From Labilithrix sp. (lineage in GTDB: Bacteria > Myxococcota_A > Polyangia > Polyangiales > Polyangiaceae), in NCBI GenBank assembly GCA_019637155.1, contig JAHBWE010000004.1, positions 434,001 through 498,000 on the forward strand: a stretch of DNA of 64,000 nt, given 5' to 3'. Under the pieces are notes generated by a model. That model saw only the letters and a list, made by a program, of their open reading frames with translations, did not search any database and was not told where the DNA came from. Position 1 is the stretch's first letter. Each line of letters starts with the position of its first letter. Both the position numbers and the translations under genes were made by a program. Shown piece after piece: positions 1-8,411 of this stretch.

Positions 1-167
1 CGACACTAGAAGAGGAGGGGAGAGACGGCATCGCGCCCGACACTCTAGGCCGAAACGCCGCCGCTTACCGCGCGAAATCAAGGCTTTAGCGCTGGGTTTG
101 CGCACTTTGAGCGGCGTTGAGTTGCGCATGTTGCGTAATAAGCCACAATGAGAGCCGAGGGCGCACC

Positions 168-1253
168 TTGAACCACAACGACTCTAAAGACGTGACGCAG
201 GAGGATCGCTCGATCGATCCCGACGCCACCGAAGTCGTGGCGATGGATTTCGAGGAGCTCCTCCACATGGAGCTCGACGCGCTGAAGCGGGAGGCGGCGG
301 CGTCGCCGCCTCCGCCTCCTCTTTCCTCCTCGTCGGTTGCGACACCTGCGCGCCGGCCCGCTCTCCTGCTTCCGCCGCCGCGCCGCTCGTCGTCGTCGCG
401 GCTGCCGGCGGCGCGCGCGGGCATCCCGCGGATGCCGATCCACACGCTGCCGCCTCCCGCGCCGGAGGACGACGACGACGACGCGGCGACGTCCTTCTAC
501 GATCGCAAGTCGGTTCACTCTTCGTTGCCGAAGGTGAAGGCTCCCTCGGTGCGCAGCGTGAAGTTCCCCGCGGGCGACTTCTCCGCGCCCTCATCGCCGC
601 TCCCGCTCTCGGTCGGCGCGCTCGCGGTCGCGAAGTACGACGCGGGCGACAGCCAGGGCCTCACGCCGTATCAGCCGGCGCTCGCGCCGACGTCGCGCCG
701 CGAGCTCCACGCGCCGGCGACGGGACCCGCCGGCAGCGCGTTCGAGAGCCTCGCGCCGACGTCGATGGGCTCGATGTACCCGAGCTTCCCGCCGGCGGCG
801 GCGCAGCCGCGGGCGTTCGCCTCGACGCTCGCGCTCGTCCTCACGATCGTGTTCGCGCTCGGCAGCGTCGCGCTGATGAGCGTGGCGCTGATGAAGCCCG
901 ACGTGCTCGACCGCAGCAAGGTCGTGTTCGGCCTCGGGCCGAAGAAGGACGCCGCTCCTCCTCCGCCGGCGGCTGCTGCGGCCGCGCCTCCTCCGCCGAG
1001 CGCGGCGGTCGCGGTGCCGCCGGTGTTGTACCAGGAGGGTGCCATCGAGGAGGTGGGGGAGCACGAGACGGTGCTCGTCTTCTCGGCGTCGTCGAAGGGC
1101 CACCGCGTCTTCCTCGACGGCCGCGTCATCGGCGAAGCCAACGAGCAGGGCCTCCTCACGGCCTGCGGCAAACACAAGCTCCAGCTCGGCTCCTCCGGAA
1201 CACCCCGCCCCGTCGACCTCCCCTGCGGCGGCAGCTGGACCGTCGTGGAGTAG
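168..1253 (+). CDS. Single-pass membrane protein with C-terminal PEGA-like domain
   Basis: No family is recognised with certainty. The N-terminal half is acidic, then Pro/Ser-rich and low complexity. One membrane segment lies near the middle (around ASTLALVLTIVFALGSVALM), followed by a poly-Ala/Pro stretch. The last 60 residues read like a PEGA-type surface domain (VFLDGRVIGE core) with two cysteines. This is the layout of a cytoplasmic tail, a membrane anchor and a small external beta domain. The TTG start at 168 is chosen because GAGG sits 7 nt upstream; the ATG at 243 is an alternative, and an in-frame ATG at 117 has no ribosome site. It converges on the Uma2 remnant at 1256-1475. Confidence 0.6.
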   Translation: MNHNDSKDVTQEDRSIDPDATEVVAMDFEELLHMELDALKREAAASPPPPPLSSSSVATPARRPALLLPPPRRSSSSRLPAARAGIPRMPIHTLPPPAPEDDDDDAATSFYDRKSVHSSLPKVKAPSVRSVKFPAGDFSAPSSPLPLSVGALAVAKYDAGDSQGLTPYQPALAPTSRRELHAPATGPAGSAFESLAPTSMGSMYPSFPPAAAQPRAFASTLALVLTIVFALGSVALMSVALMKPDVLDRSKVVFGLGPKKDAAPPPPAAAAAAPPPPSAAVAVPPVLYQEGAIEEVGEHETVLVFSASSKGHRVFLDGRVIGEANEQGLLTACGKHKLQLGSSGTPRPVDLPCGGSWTVVE

Positions 1254-1255
1254 CG

Positions 1256-1475
1256 CACGGTGAGCACGTACTCACGAAGCGATGCCAGCGTCTGGTAGCT
1301 CTTGAACTTCCCGTCGCGATCGTAGCGCTCCGTTGCGTCGGAGAGGACCTCGACGATGACCGTTGGATTGGTGATGGCCTCTGCCAACGAGCGACCGTTC
1401 TTGACGACCGTCGCTCCTGGCCTCGAGCTCGAGATACTCCTCGTAGCTGAAGGTTACGGGAGAGGCGGCGTTCAT
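1256..1475 (-). pseudogene. Uma2-family endonuclease remnant (internally deleted, frameshifted)
   Basis: The minus strand starts with an ATG at 1475 and reads MNAASPVTFSYEEYLELEAR, the usual opening of Uma2 (DUF820) restriction-endonuclease-fold proteins. About 60 nt later the frame changes, and a second frame reads TNPTVIVEVLSDATE then KFKSYQTLASLREYVL, the family's catalytic-core segment with its Glu and the closing strand. Roughly 80 central residues normally found between these blocks are missing, as is the C-terminus. I read this as a decayed Uma2 gene that lost its middle, not a functional gene. Four intact Uma2 genes occur elsewhere in the window. Confidence 0.75.
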
Positions 1476-1537
1476 CGCGCGTAGCGAAGCCTTGCACGCG
1501 GTCCCTGAACCTCCGAGCGCTCGCGCCCGAGCGCCGC

Positions 1538-2266
1538 TCAGGCCTGCTTCTTCTTCCCCGCGCGCACCTTCGTGCGGTGCTTCCACGTCGTCTTCTGCTT
1601 GGTCGCCGGGGTCGCCTTCTTCTTCTTGAGCGGCTTCGATGCGGCGGTCTTCGGCTCCGTCGTGGCGGTCGGCTCGGAGATGGCGTTGCCTTCGGGGGCA
1701 GGGGTGGTCTCGGGCGCTGCGGCGGCGGGCGCGGGCGTCTCTGCTTCCGCCGGCTGCGCGGCGGCGATGGGCGTCGTCGGTGCGGGGATCGTCGTGGTCG
1801 CGATGGTCGGGGACGGGTGCGCCGGCATGTAGCGCCACGCGGCGAGGCCGCCGACGAGGAGGCCGAAGACGGCGACGGCGGCGAGGCGGCTGCCCGTGCG
1901 GCGCGGCGGAGGGATCAGCGCGAGCTCGGCGCTCGTGAGGTCCGGCTCCGAGGCGAGGATGCGGCGCGGGAGGGGCGGCGGGCGCGGGATCTCGACGAGC
2001 TCGATCTCGCTCGAGACCGGACGGATGCTGTCGTCGACCCCCGCGGCCTCGGCGAGCGTGCGCCAGTCGCCGCCGCTCGGGCGCTGCACGCGCGTGTGGA
2101 GGCCGATCTCGCCGCGCTCGAACGAGGCGTCGAGCTCGTCGACGCTCATCGCGCAGACCTGACCGTTCGCGAGCTCGACCTGCCAGAGGTCGCGCGCGAC
2201 GTCGGTCCAGAGATCGACGGAGTCCATCTTGGCGCGGGCATGCAGGGCGCGGGGTGCTTGGGACAT
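1538..2266 (-). CDS. GYF_2 (DUF4339)-domain membrane protein with Lys-rich tail
   Basis: The 242-residue product begins with a domain of about 60 residues containing DLWQVELANGQVCAMSVDEL and a later GDWRTLAEAAG. This resembles GYF_2/DUF4339 domains, which in other bacteria mediate protein-protein contacts at the N-terminus of membrane proteins. An acidic linker follows, then one membrane segment (around AVAVFGLLVGGLAAWRYM), an Ala/Pro/Thr-rich stretch and a strongly basic tail (repeated KKK). The basic tail could contact nucleic acid or acidic envelope polymers, but this is inference. The gene is divergent from icd across about 210 bp. Confidence 0.6.
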   Translation of the reverse strand: MSQAPRALHARAKMDSVDLWTDVARDLWQVELANGQVCAMSVDELDASFERGEIGLHTRVQRPSGGDWRTLAEAAGVDDSIRPVSSEIELVEIPRPPPLPRRILASEPDLTSAELALIPPPRRTGSRLAAVAVFGLLVGGLAAWRYMPAHPSPTIATTTIPAPTTPIAAAQPAEAETPAPAAAAPETTPAPEGNAISEPTATTEPKTAASKPLKKKKATPATKQKTTWKHRTKVRAGKKKQA

Positions 2267-2476
2267 GGCGTGGCGACCTCGACGGTGGCGATAGCATCAA
2301 GCACGCCCGCTGCCACCTTGTTTTCCGCCGAAATACGCGGGAGAGACGCGCATTTCCGCTGCCTCCGGTCCTCACGTACCCGAGGCGATCGAGCAGCAGG
2401 CAGCTGTTCGCGCCGGCCGCCAGGCGTGGTAACTCCGACTCCCCCCTAAACCCTCAAACCCTCGCGAGGTTCGACA

Positions 2477-3763
2477 ATGTCCGCTGCTCCGAATGGCCAG
2501 CCGATCACGATGGGCGCTGGAAACAAGCTCCAGGTCCCCGACAACCCGATCATCCCGTTCATCGAGGGCGACGGGACCGGCCGCGACATCTGGCGCGCGA
2601 GCGTCCGCGTGTTCGACGCGTCGGTCGAGAAGGCGTACGGCGGCAAGAAGAAGATCGCGTGGCACGAGGTGCTCGCGGGCGAGAAGGCCTTCAAGCAGAC
2701 CAACAACTGGCTGCCGGACCAGACGGTCGAGGACTTCAAGAAGTACCTCGTCGGCATCAAGGGCCCGCTCACGACGCCGATCGGCGGCGGCATCCGCTCG
2801 CTCAACGTCGCGCTCCGCCAGCTCCTCGACCTCTACGTGTGCCTCCGCCCCGTGCGCTGGTTCAACGGCGTGCCGTCACCGGTGAAGAAGCCGGGCGACG
2901 TCAATATGGTGATCTTCCGCGAGAACACGGAGGACATCTACGCCGGCCTCGACTGGGAGGCGGGCTCCGCCGACGCGAAGAAGATCCTCGCGTTCCTCGA
3001 GAAGGAGTTCCCGAAGGACTACAAGAAGATCCGCTTCCCCGGCACCACCGGCGTCGGCATCAAGCCGGTCTCGCAGGAGGGCACCGAGCGCCTCGTGCGC
3101 GCGTCGATCGACTACGCGATCAAGAACAAGCGCAAGAGCGTCACCCTCGTCCACAAGGGCAACATCATGAAGTTCACCGAAGGTGCCTTCATGAAGTGGG
3201 GCTACGCGCTCGCCGAGAAGGAGTTCGGCGATCACGTCTACACCTGGGGCCAGTGGGAGAAGACGAAGGAAGCGAAGGGCGAGGACGCCGCGAACGCGGA
3301 GCAGAAGGAGCAGCTCGCGAAGGGCAAGGTCCTCGTCAAGGACGCGATCGCCGACATCACGCTCCAGCAGGTGCTCACGCGCGCGAAGGAGTTCGACGTC
3401 ATCGCGACGCTGAACCTCAACGGCGACTACCTCTCCGACGCGCTCGCGGCGCAGGTCGGCGGCATCGGCATCGCGCCGGGCGGCAACATCAACTACGTCA
3501 CGGGCCACGCCATCTTCGAGGCGACGCACGGCACCGCGCCGAAGTACGCCGACCTCGACAAGGTGAACCCGGGCTCGGTCGTCCTCTCCGGCGAGATGAT
3601 GCTCCGGCACCTGGGCTGGACCGAAGCGGCCGACCTCATCATCAAGGGCATGGACGGCGCGATCTCGAGCAAGAAGGTCACCTACGACTTCGCGCGCCTC
3701 ATGGAGGGCGCGACCGAGATCAAGTGCAGCGAGTTCGGCGACAACATCATCGCCCACATGTGA
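2477..3763 (+). CDS. icd: NADP-dependent isocitrate dehydrogenase
   Basis: Oxidative decarboxylation of isocitrate to 2-oxoglutarate in the TCA cycle; cytoplasmic dimer. At 428 residues it is close to the 416 of the E. coli enzyme. The substrate motif [13 protein letters not shown] contains the Ser that AceK phosphorylates in enterics, and [12 protein letters not shown] and the conserved NLNGDYLSD and THGTAPKYA blocks are present. A short charged segment after [10 protein letters not shown] ([12 protein letters not shown]) matches the insert seen in E. coli-type enzymes. The ATG at 2477 has GAGG 7 nt upstream. The gene converges on the downstream lipoprotein with only 7 bp between them. mdh and sucCD lie 11-17 kb away in the same window. 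Confidence 0.95.
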   Translation: MSAAPNGQPITMGAGNKLQVPDNPIIPFIEGDGTGRDIWRASVRVFDASVEKAYGGKKKIAWHEVLAGEKAFKQTNNWLPDQTVEDFKKYLVGIKGPLTTPIGGGIRSLNVALRQLLDLYVCLRPVRWFNGVPSPVKKPGDVNMVIFRENTEDIYAGLDWEAGSADAKKILAFLEKEFPKDYKKIRFPGTTGVGIKPVSQEGTERLVRASIDYAIKNKRKSVTLVHKGNIMKFTEGAFMKWGYALAEKEFGDHVYTWGQWEKTKEAKGEDAANAEQKEQLAKGKVLVKDAIADITLQQVLTRAKEFDVIATLNLNGDYLSDALAAQVGGIGIAPGGNINYVTGHAIFEATHGTAPKYADLDKVNPGSVVLSGEMMLRHLGWTEAADLIIKGMDGAISSKKVTYDFARLMEGATEIKCSEFGDNIIAHM

Positions 3764-3770
3764 GGACGGC

Positions 3771-4421
3771 TCACTTCGCGACGAAGTGGATGTAGAAGGG
3801 GAACGTCGCTGCGCGGACGGGCTGACCGTTCACGTCTTGCGCGGCGACGTAGGCCTTCTCGAGCGCGCACTTCTTCGCCGCTTCGCCGAAGCCGCCGCCC
3901 GGATCTTCGAGGACGTCGGCGCTCACCGGCTTGCCGTCGGTCTCGACGTGCACGACGACGAGCACGTTCGCGTCGGTCTTCGCCGCGTTCGCGGGGAACG
4001 GGCAATCCCAGCGCGTGCCGGGCGTGATCGCCGCGCGCGGCGGCGGCGTCGGTCCCGTCGCCGGACCCGAGGGCGGCGGCGCCGCGCTGCCCGCCGCCTT
4101 CGCGCTCGGATCCGAGCTCGCGAGGATGATGCCGAGCGCGATGTCGTTCGCACCCCCCGCGCGGAGGCGCTCCAGCGTGGAGAGGAGCACCTGGAACGAG
4201 ACCTCTCGCTCCGCGTCGACGACGAAATGGGCGTCCGCGTTCTCGTGCGCGCGCGTCGTCAGCTCGTTGCCGGAGGCGGGCTTGCCGTCCATCGTCGTCG
4301 AACCGTCCCGCGCGATCGCGACGTGCACCGTCGACTTCTTCGCGTCGTTCGCGAACTTCGACTCCATCGAGCAACCGGAGACGAGACCGAGGAGGACGAG
4401 AGCGAGGCAAAGATGGCGCAT
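3771..4421 (-). CDS. Lipoprotein with ExbD-like and TonB-C-like regions
   Basis: A lipoprotein signal peptide ends in a lipobox with Cys17 (LVSGC). The next 100 residues (TVHVAIARDG, AHFVVDAEREVSFQVLLSTLERL) resemble the periplasmic domain of ExbD/TolR proteins. After a Pro-rich linker, the C-terminal region (VVHVETDGKPVSADVLEDPG, KCALEKAYVAAQ, FPFYIHFVAK) resembles TonB/AgmX-type C-terminal domains. There is no membrane motor partner beside it, so it is unlikely to be a complete TonB system; a structural envelope role is inferred. It converges on icd. Confidence 0.6.
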   Translation of the reverse strand: MRHLCLALVLLGLVSGCSMESKFANDAKKSTVHVAIARDGSTTMDGKPASGNELTTRAHENADAHFVVDAEREVSFQVLLSTLERLRAGGANDIALGIILASSDPSAKAAGSAAPPPSGPATGPTPPPRAAITPGTRWDCPFPANAAKTDANVLVVVHVETDGKPVSADVLEDPGGGFGEAAKKCALEKAYVAAQDVNGQPVRAATFPFYIHFVAK

Positions 4422-4470
4422 GCTCTGATTGTCCGTAAAGGGACAGTCGAGGTCCAGCGCGAGCGCTGCG

Positions 4471-5289
4471 TCACGCGCAGCAGGGCAGGCTCGGGAGCCA
4501 GCGGGGGACCATCTCGCTGCGGACGGTGGCGTACTCCTCGGGGGTGTCGCACTCCATGCAGCGGCCGTCGTCGCGGAAGGAGACGACGTCGAGGGCGCGC
4601 GCGAGCATCAGGCGCTGGGTGATGTCCTCGTGCTCGCTGCGCGTCTTCGCGGTCGAGAACTTCATGCACCACGCCGCCGCGGCGAGCCAGTGGGCGTGGT
4701 CCTCCGGCTCGAGGAGCAAGAGGCCCGTCGCCTCGCCGAGGCACGAGAGGGCCGCCACCGTCGGCGTGCCGAGGAGGCCCTTGCCGTGGACGAGCGGTAC
4801 GCCGTCGGGGCCGGCGAAGACCATGACCTCCTCGTCCGTCTCGCGGTACGTGCCGCAGACGAGCGTCTTCGACTTCTTCCCCGGCGCCTTCGCGAGGTCG
4901 TGAAAGAGCGTGGGGTCGTAGACGACATCGGCGTCCATCAACACGACCCGCGATTTTCCGTCGAGGATGCCGTGTTTGCTCGTGAACGCGAGGTGGGTGG
5001 AGTGGCCGCTCCCCGTCGTGTCGCCCGGGAAGTCGTTCATGATCCACGTCACCGGGACCTTCGCCATCGCCTGTGTCTGCTTGCCGAACGTGGCCTGCGA
5101 GCCGACGAGGTAGATCTCGCGCGCGCCCGCGGCGGTGAGCGCGCGGAGGTGCCAGTCGACGAACGTGAGGCCGCTCTCGTGGATCGGCAAGAGCGGCTTC
5201 GGCGTGTGCTGCGTCTCCGGAGTCTTCGAGATGCGCTTGCCCATCCCCGCCGCGAGGATGATCGCCTTGTCGATCCGATCGGTCGTCAT
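4471..5289 (-). CDS. Stand-alone nucleotidyltransferase, probable AEP/phosphonate cytidylyltransferase
   Basis: Last gene of the phosphonate operon (272 residues). It has the intact nucleotidyltransferase signature LAAGMGKR (residues 12-19) followed by the conserved PKPLLPI, and an Asp pair in MDADVVYDP typical of metal binding in this fold. Enzymes of this family join NTPs to phosphorylated or phosphonylated alcohols. Next to AEP synthesis and a CDP-alcohol phosphatidyltransferase, the simplest role is making CMP-AEP, as PntC does in Treponema. An alternative is a polyol-phosphate cytidylyltransferase, as in archaeal IPCT/DIPPS pairs. Its ATG overlaps the TGA of the preceding gene (ATGA), so translation is coupled. 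The C-terminus is Cys-rich (LPCCA). Confidence 0.75.
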   Translation of the reverse strand: MTTDRIDKAIILAAGMGKRISKTPETQHTPKPLLPIHESGLTFVDWHLRALTAAGAREIYLVGSQATFGKQTQAMAKVPVTWIMNDFPGDTTGSGHSTHLAFTSKHGILDGKSRVVLMDADVVYDPTLFHDLAKAPGKKSKTLVCGTYRETDEEVMVFAGPDGVPLVHGKGLLGTPTVAALSCLGEATGLLLLEPEDHAHWLAAAAWCMKFSTAKTRSEHEDITQRLMLARALDVVSFRDDGRCMECDTPEEYATVRSEMVPRWLPSLPCCA

Positions 5290-6155
5290 GCGAGCGCCTC
5301 CGCCTCGACGTCGCGGAGCACGACGCGGGCCCCGATCATCGTCGTGATCCACATGCAGAAGGCGTACGCGACGATGAAGAGCTCCGTCTCGAAGAAGAGC
5401 CCCGTCAGCACGCCGAGGTGCATGATGGTGAGACCGTTGTCGAACGAGAGGAAGCCGAGGAGGCCCGCGAAGCGGCGCATGCCCGGGCTCGCCGCGCGGC
5501 GGCGGATGACGCCGACCGCGTCGCCGTTCTCGGGCCGCACCTCGTAGAGGAGGACCTGGAAGCAGTCGAAGTACACGCCCCAGTAGCCGAGGAGCGTGCC
5601 CTTGCCGCCCTCGATGAGCGCCTTCTTCTGGCGGAGCTCCTCGAACGGGCCGTCCTTGTCGTCCTTGAGCGCGGTCTGGAGCTTCCGCTTGTAGAAGTCC
5701 CACGCGTTCGCGCAGAGGCCGCCGATCGCGAGCATCGCGCACGCGACGAAGACGCCGGTGCCGCCGAGCTGGAGGCGGTGCGTGAACGCGCACGCCATCG
5801 TGATCGCCGCGATCGTGTCGGCGATCTCGTCGAGCGCGCGCCCGAACGGCGAGGACGAGCCCTTCGCGCGCGCGAGCACGCCGTCGAAGCAGTCGAGGAT
5901 CATCCGGATCTCCGACGCGACGAACGCGACGAGGAGCCAGATCCGCGCCTCCGTGAACGCGACGAGGCCCGCCGCGACGAGGCCGAAGACGATGTGGACG
6001 TAGGTGACGTGGTTCGGCGTCAGCCACGGGATGCGCCCGAGGATCGGGAGCAGCGCGCGCGCGGCCGGGTAGCGGTAGAGGCGGTTCGGCGGATCCGTCG
6101 CGGCGTCGAGGAGCGCGTCCACGACGTCCTTCGGCGGAGCCGAGCTCCTAGCCAC
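5286..6155 (-). CDS. CDP-alcohol phosphatidyltransferase family membrane enzyme
   Basis: An integral membrane enzyme that moves a phospho- or phosphono-alcohol group between a CDP/CMP carrier and an alcohol. The family signature D-x2-D-G-x2-A-R-x8-G-x3-D-x3-D is complete, at about residues 88-113 of the chosen start (DCFDGVLAR, then GRALDEIAD), and several membrane segments follow. All four catalytic Asp are present, so it should be active. The GTG at 6155 is chosen because it overlaps the end of phnW by 8 nt, in keeping with the coupled operon; an in-frame ATG at 6242 would give a 95-nt overlap. Its position after AEP synthesis suggests a phosphonolipid headgroup transferase. Confidence 0.82.
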   Translation of the reverse strand: MARSSAPPKDVVDALLDAATDPPNRLYRYPAARALLPILGRIPWLTPNHVTYVHIVFGLVAAGLVAFTEARIWLLVAFVASEIRMILDCFDGVLARAKGSSSPFGRALDEIADTIAAITMACAFTHRLQLGGTGVFVACAMLAIGGLCANAWDFYKRKLQTALKDDKDGPFEELRQKKALIEGGKGTLLGYWGVYFDCFQVLLYEVRPENGDAVGVIRRRAASPGMRRFAGLLGFLSFDNGLTIMHLGVLTGLFFETELFIVAYAFCMWITTMIGARVVLRDVEAEALA

Positions 6156-7224
6156 CAAGCGCGGCGCGGAGCGAGGCGCAGAGTCGGTCGAGGTCACCGT
6201 CTCCGATCTCTCCCATGACTGCGATGCGGAAGATGGCTCCATCGAACTTCCCTTGTCCTGCGTAAATCACGAATCCGTCGCTCTTGAGGCGCGCGTGGAG
6301 CGCCTCGTACGTCTTGCCCTCGGGGAGCGTCCACGACGTCAACGTCGATCCGTAGACGCCATCGCTCTCGAGGAGCAACTTCACGCCCAGCTCCTTGAGC
6401 TGGTTCCGCACGCGGAGGGACCGCGCCGCGTAGGTCGCATGACGCGACCTCCAGCCGCCGCTCGCCGCGAGCTCGTCGAGCGCGGCGTCGAGGGCGAACG
6501 TCACGTGGGTCGGCAGCGTGAAGGGGGTGGAGCCCTTCGCCTGCTCGGCCGCGTGTTTGTGGAGATCGAGGTACACGCTCGTCGCCCCGGACGGACGCGC
6601 GAGCGCCTCGCTCTTCACGAGCACGAACGACACGCCCGGCGCGCCGTGGACGCACTTGTTCGCGGTCGCGGCCGCGGCCTCGATGTTCCAGGCGTCGAAG
6701 TCGACGGCCTCGCCCGCGAACGACGAGACCGCGTCGACGAGCATCGGCACGCCGTGCTTCTTGCATAGTGCACCCAACGCGGCGAGGTCGTTGAGGCGAC
6801 CCGTCGTCGTCTCGTGGTGCACCGCGAGGACGTGCTGGAAGCGCCCGCTCGCGATCGCCTTCTCGGCGGCCGCGAGATCGGGCGGCGAGGTCCACGCCGC
6901 CGCGTTCGCGACCTCGTGTGCCTTGCCTTGCGCCTTCAGCATCGCGGCCATGCGCTCGCCGTAGACGCCGTTCGCGACGACGAGCGAGGTGGTCCCCGCG
7001 CGCGGGATGACCGCGAGCATCGTCTCGACCGCGGCGGTGCCGGAGCCGCCGACGAGGACGGGCGTGTACGCCTTCGTGTCGTAGATCGCCGTGATCTTCT
7101 CGCGCACGCGGCCGACGAGCGCCTTGAACTCCGGCTCGCGATGGCACACGTCCTCCGCCGTGAGGGCGGCGTGGACCTTCGCCGTCATCGAGACGGGGCC
7201 GGGGTTCAGGAGGATGGTCTTCAC
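6148..7224 (-). CDS. phnW: 2-aminoethylphosphonate:pyruvate aminotransferase (PhnW-type)
   Basis: A class V PLP aminotransferase of 358 residues, the usual PhnW length. It opens with LLNPGPVSMT, and the PLP lysine lies in ATANKCVHGAPGVSFVL, preceded by LVDAVSSFAGE, the Asp that binds the pyridine nitrogen. PhnW interconverts phosphonoacetaldehyde and AEP. In a catabolic setting it would sit beside PhnX, which is absent here; the PEP mutase and decarboxylase upstream indicate the biosynthetic direction. The GTG start overlaps the ppd stop (GTGA). Confidence 0.88.
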   Translation of the reverse strand: MKTILLNPGPVSMTAKVHAALTAEDVCHREPEFKALVGRVREKITAIYDTKAYTPVLVGGSGTAAVETMLAVIPRAGTTSLVVANGVYGERMAAMLKAQGKAHEVANAAAWTSPPDLAAAEKAIASGRFQHVLAVHHETTTGRLNDLAALGALCKKHGVPMLVDAVSSFAGEAVDFDAWNIEAAAATANKCVHGAPGVSFVLVKSEALARPSGATSVYLDLHKHAAEQAKGSTPFTLPTHVTFALDAALDELAASGGWRSRHATYAARSLRVRNQLKELGVKLLLESDGVYGSTLTSWTLPEGKTYEALHARLKSDGFVIYAGQGKFDGAIFRIAVMGEIGDGDLDRLCASLRAALGG

Positions 7225-8411
7225 GACGCGGCTCCGGAGGCGAGGTGCTGGCGAAGGCGCGCCGCCACTTCGCGCGGCGTGATCTTCGGGCGCGGGAGGT
7301 CTTCCGGTGCGCCGGGGCGCGTCTTGACGTGGAGGAAGCGGAGGCCGTTCTTGCGATCGGCGAGCGCGGCCTCGAGCGCGGCGGCGTCCGCGACGCGCGC
7401 GACGTCAGGGTAGCCGCACGCGCGCGCGCAGCCGCCGAGATCGACCGAGTGCGTGACCGTCGACTGCGTGCCGGTCGAGTCGTGCGCCTCGTTGTCGAGG
7501 AGCACGTGGACGAGGTTCGCGGGGCGCTCGTAGCCGAGCGTCGCGAGGCAGCCCATGCGCATGAGCAGCGCGCCGTCGCCGTCGAGGACGATGACGCGCT
7601 TGTCCGGCCGCGCGCGCGCGAGGCCGAGGCCGAACGGCGCCGCGCAGCCCATCGAACCGACCATGTAGAGCTGGTTGTCGCGGTCGTCGCACGCGTAGAG
7701 CTCGCGCCCGGTGTAGCCCGTCGTCGCGACGAGGAGATCGTCCGGGCCGGCCGCCTTCTGCACCGCGCGCAGCACCTCCGTGCGCGAGGGACGCACGGCG
7801 GGGAAGTCGGCGAGCGACGCGGCCGGATCGACCGGCGGCACCTGGCGCATCGTCGGCTTCGACGTGAGCTTGTGCGGCGCGACGCTGTCCTTCTTCATCA
7901 CGAAGCAGAACGGCAGCTCGGTCTTGTTCATGTGGCCGACCGCGCGCTCGATCGCGTTCGCGACCTCGCTCTCCTCGGTCGGGAAGTACTCCCAGCCGAC
8001 GTTCATCGTCTCGAGCATCTTGGTCGTGATCTGACCCATCAGCTCGTGCTGCGGCTCGTCCTTCGGTCCGCCGGGCTCGCCGCGCAGCGTGACGATGAGC
8101 AGCGTCGGGATGCGGAAGATCGCGTTGAGCGACGTCAACGGCGACACCGCGTTCCCGAGCCCCGAGTTCTGCATCATCGTGATCGCGCGCTTGCCGCCGA
8201 GCTCGGCGCCGGTCGCGATCGCGACCGCGTCGCCCTCGTTCGCCGCGCCGACGTACGAGAGCGCGGGGCGGCCGCGCGCGTCGGTCGGGCCGTGCGCCTG
8301 CGCGTCGATGACGTAGTTGATGAACGGCTTCACGTACGAGCAGGGGACGCCCGTGTAGAGCCCGAACCCGGCCTGGCGCGCCGTCTCGACGAAGGACTTC
8401 GCCTCGATCAC
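7221..8411 (-). CDS. ppd: Phosphonopyruvate decarboxylase
   Basis: A thiamine-diphosphate enzyme converting 3-phosphonopyruvate to phosphonoacetaldehyde and CO2, the irreversible step that pulls the unfavourable PEP mutase reaction forward. It has 396 residues. The N-terminal pyrimidine-binding domain contains [14 protein letters not shown] and [14 protein letters not shown] with the catalytic Glu. The C-terminal diphosphate motif runs from [10 protein letters not shown] to [11 protein letters not shown], the family's GDG...N signature. The GTG start overlaps the TGA of pepM by 4 nt. Its order directly behind pepM is the classical phosphonate biosynthesis arrangement. Confidence 0.92.
   Translation of the reverse strand: MIEAKSFVETARQAGFGLYTGVPCSYVKPFINYVIDAQAHGPTDARGRPALSYVGAANEGDAVAIATGAELGGKRAITMMQNSGLGNAVSPLTSLNAIFRIPTLLIVTLRGEPGGPKDEPQHELMGQITTKMLETMNVGWEYFPTEESEVANAIERAVGHMNKTELPFCFVMKKDSVAPHKLTSKPTMRQVPPVDPAASLADFPAVRPSRTEVLRAVQKAAGPDDLLVATTGYTGRELYACDDRDNQLYMVGSMGCAAPFGLGLARARPDKRVIVLDGDGALLMRMGCLATLGYERPANLVHVLLDNEAHDSTGTQSTVTHSVDLGGCARACGYPDVARVADAAALEAALADRKNGLRFLHVKTRPGAPEDLPRPKITPREVAARLRQHLASGAAS

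Noticed and set aside
1..167. Possible promoter or gene end at the window edge
   Set aside because: No convincing coding frame or promoter could be supported in the first 167 bases.
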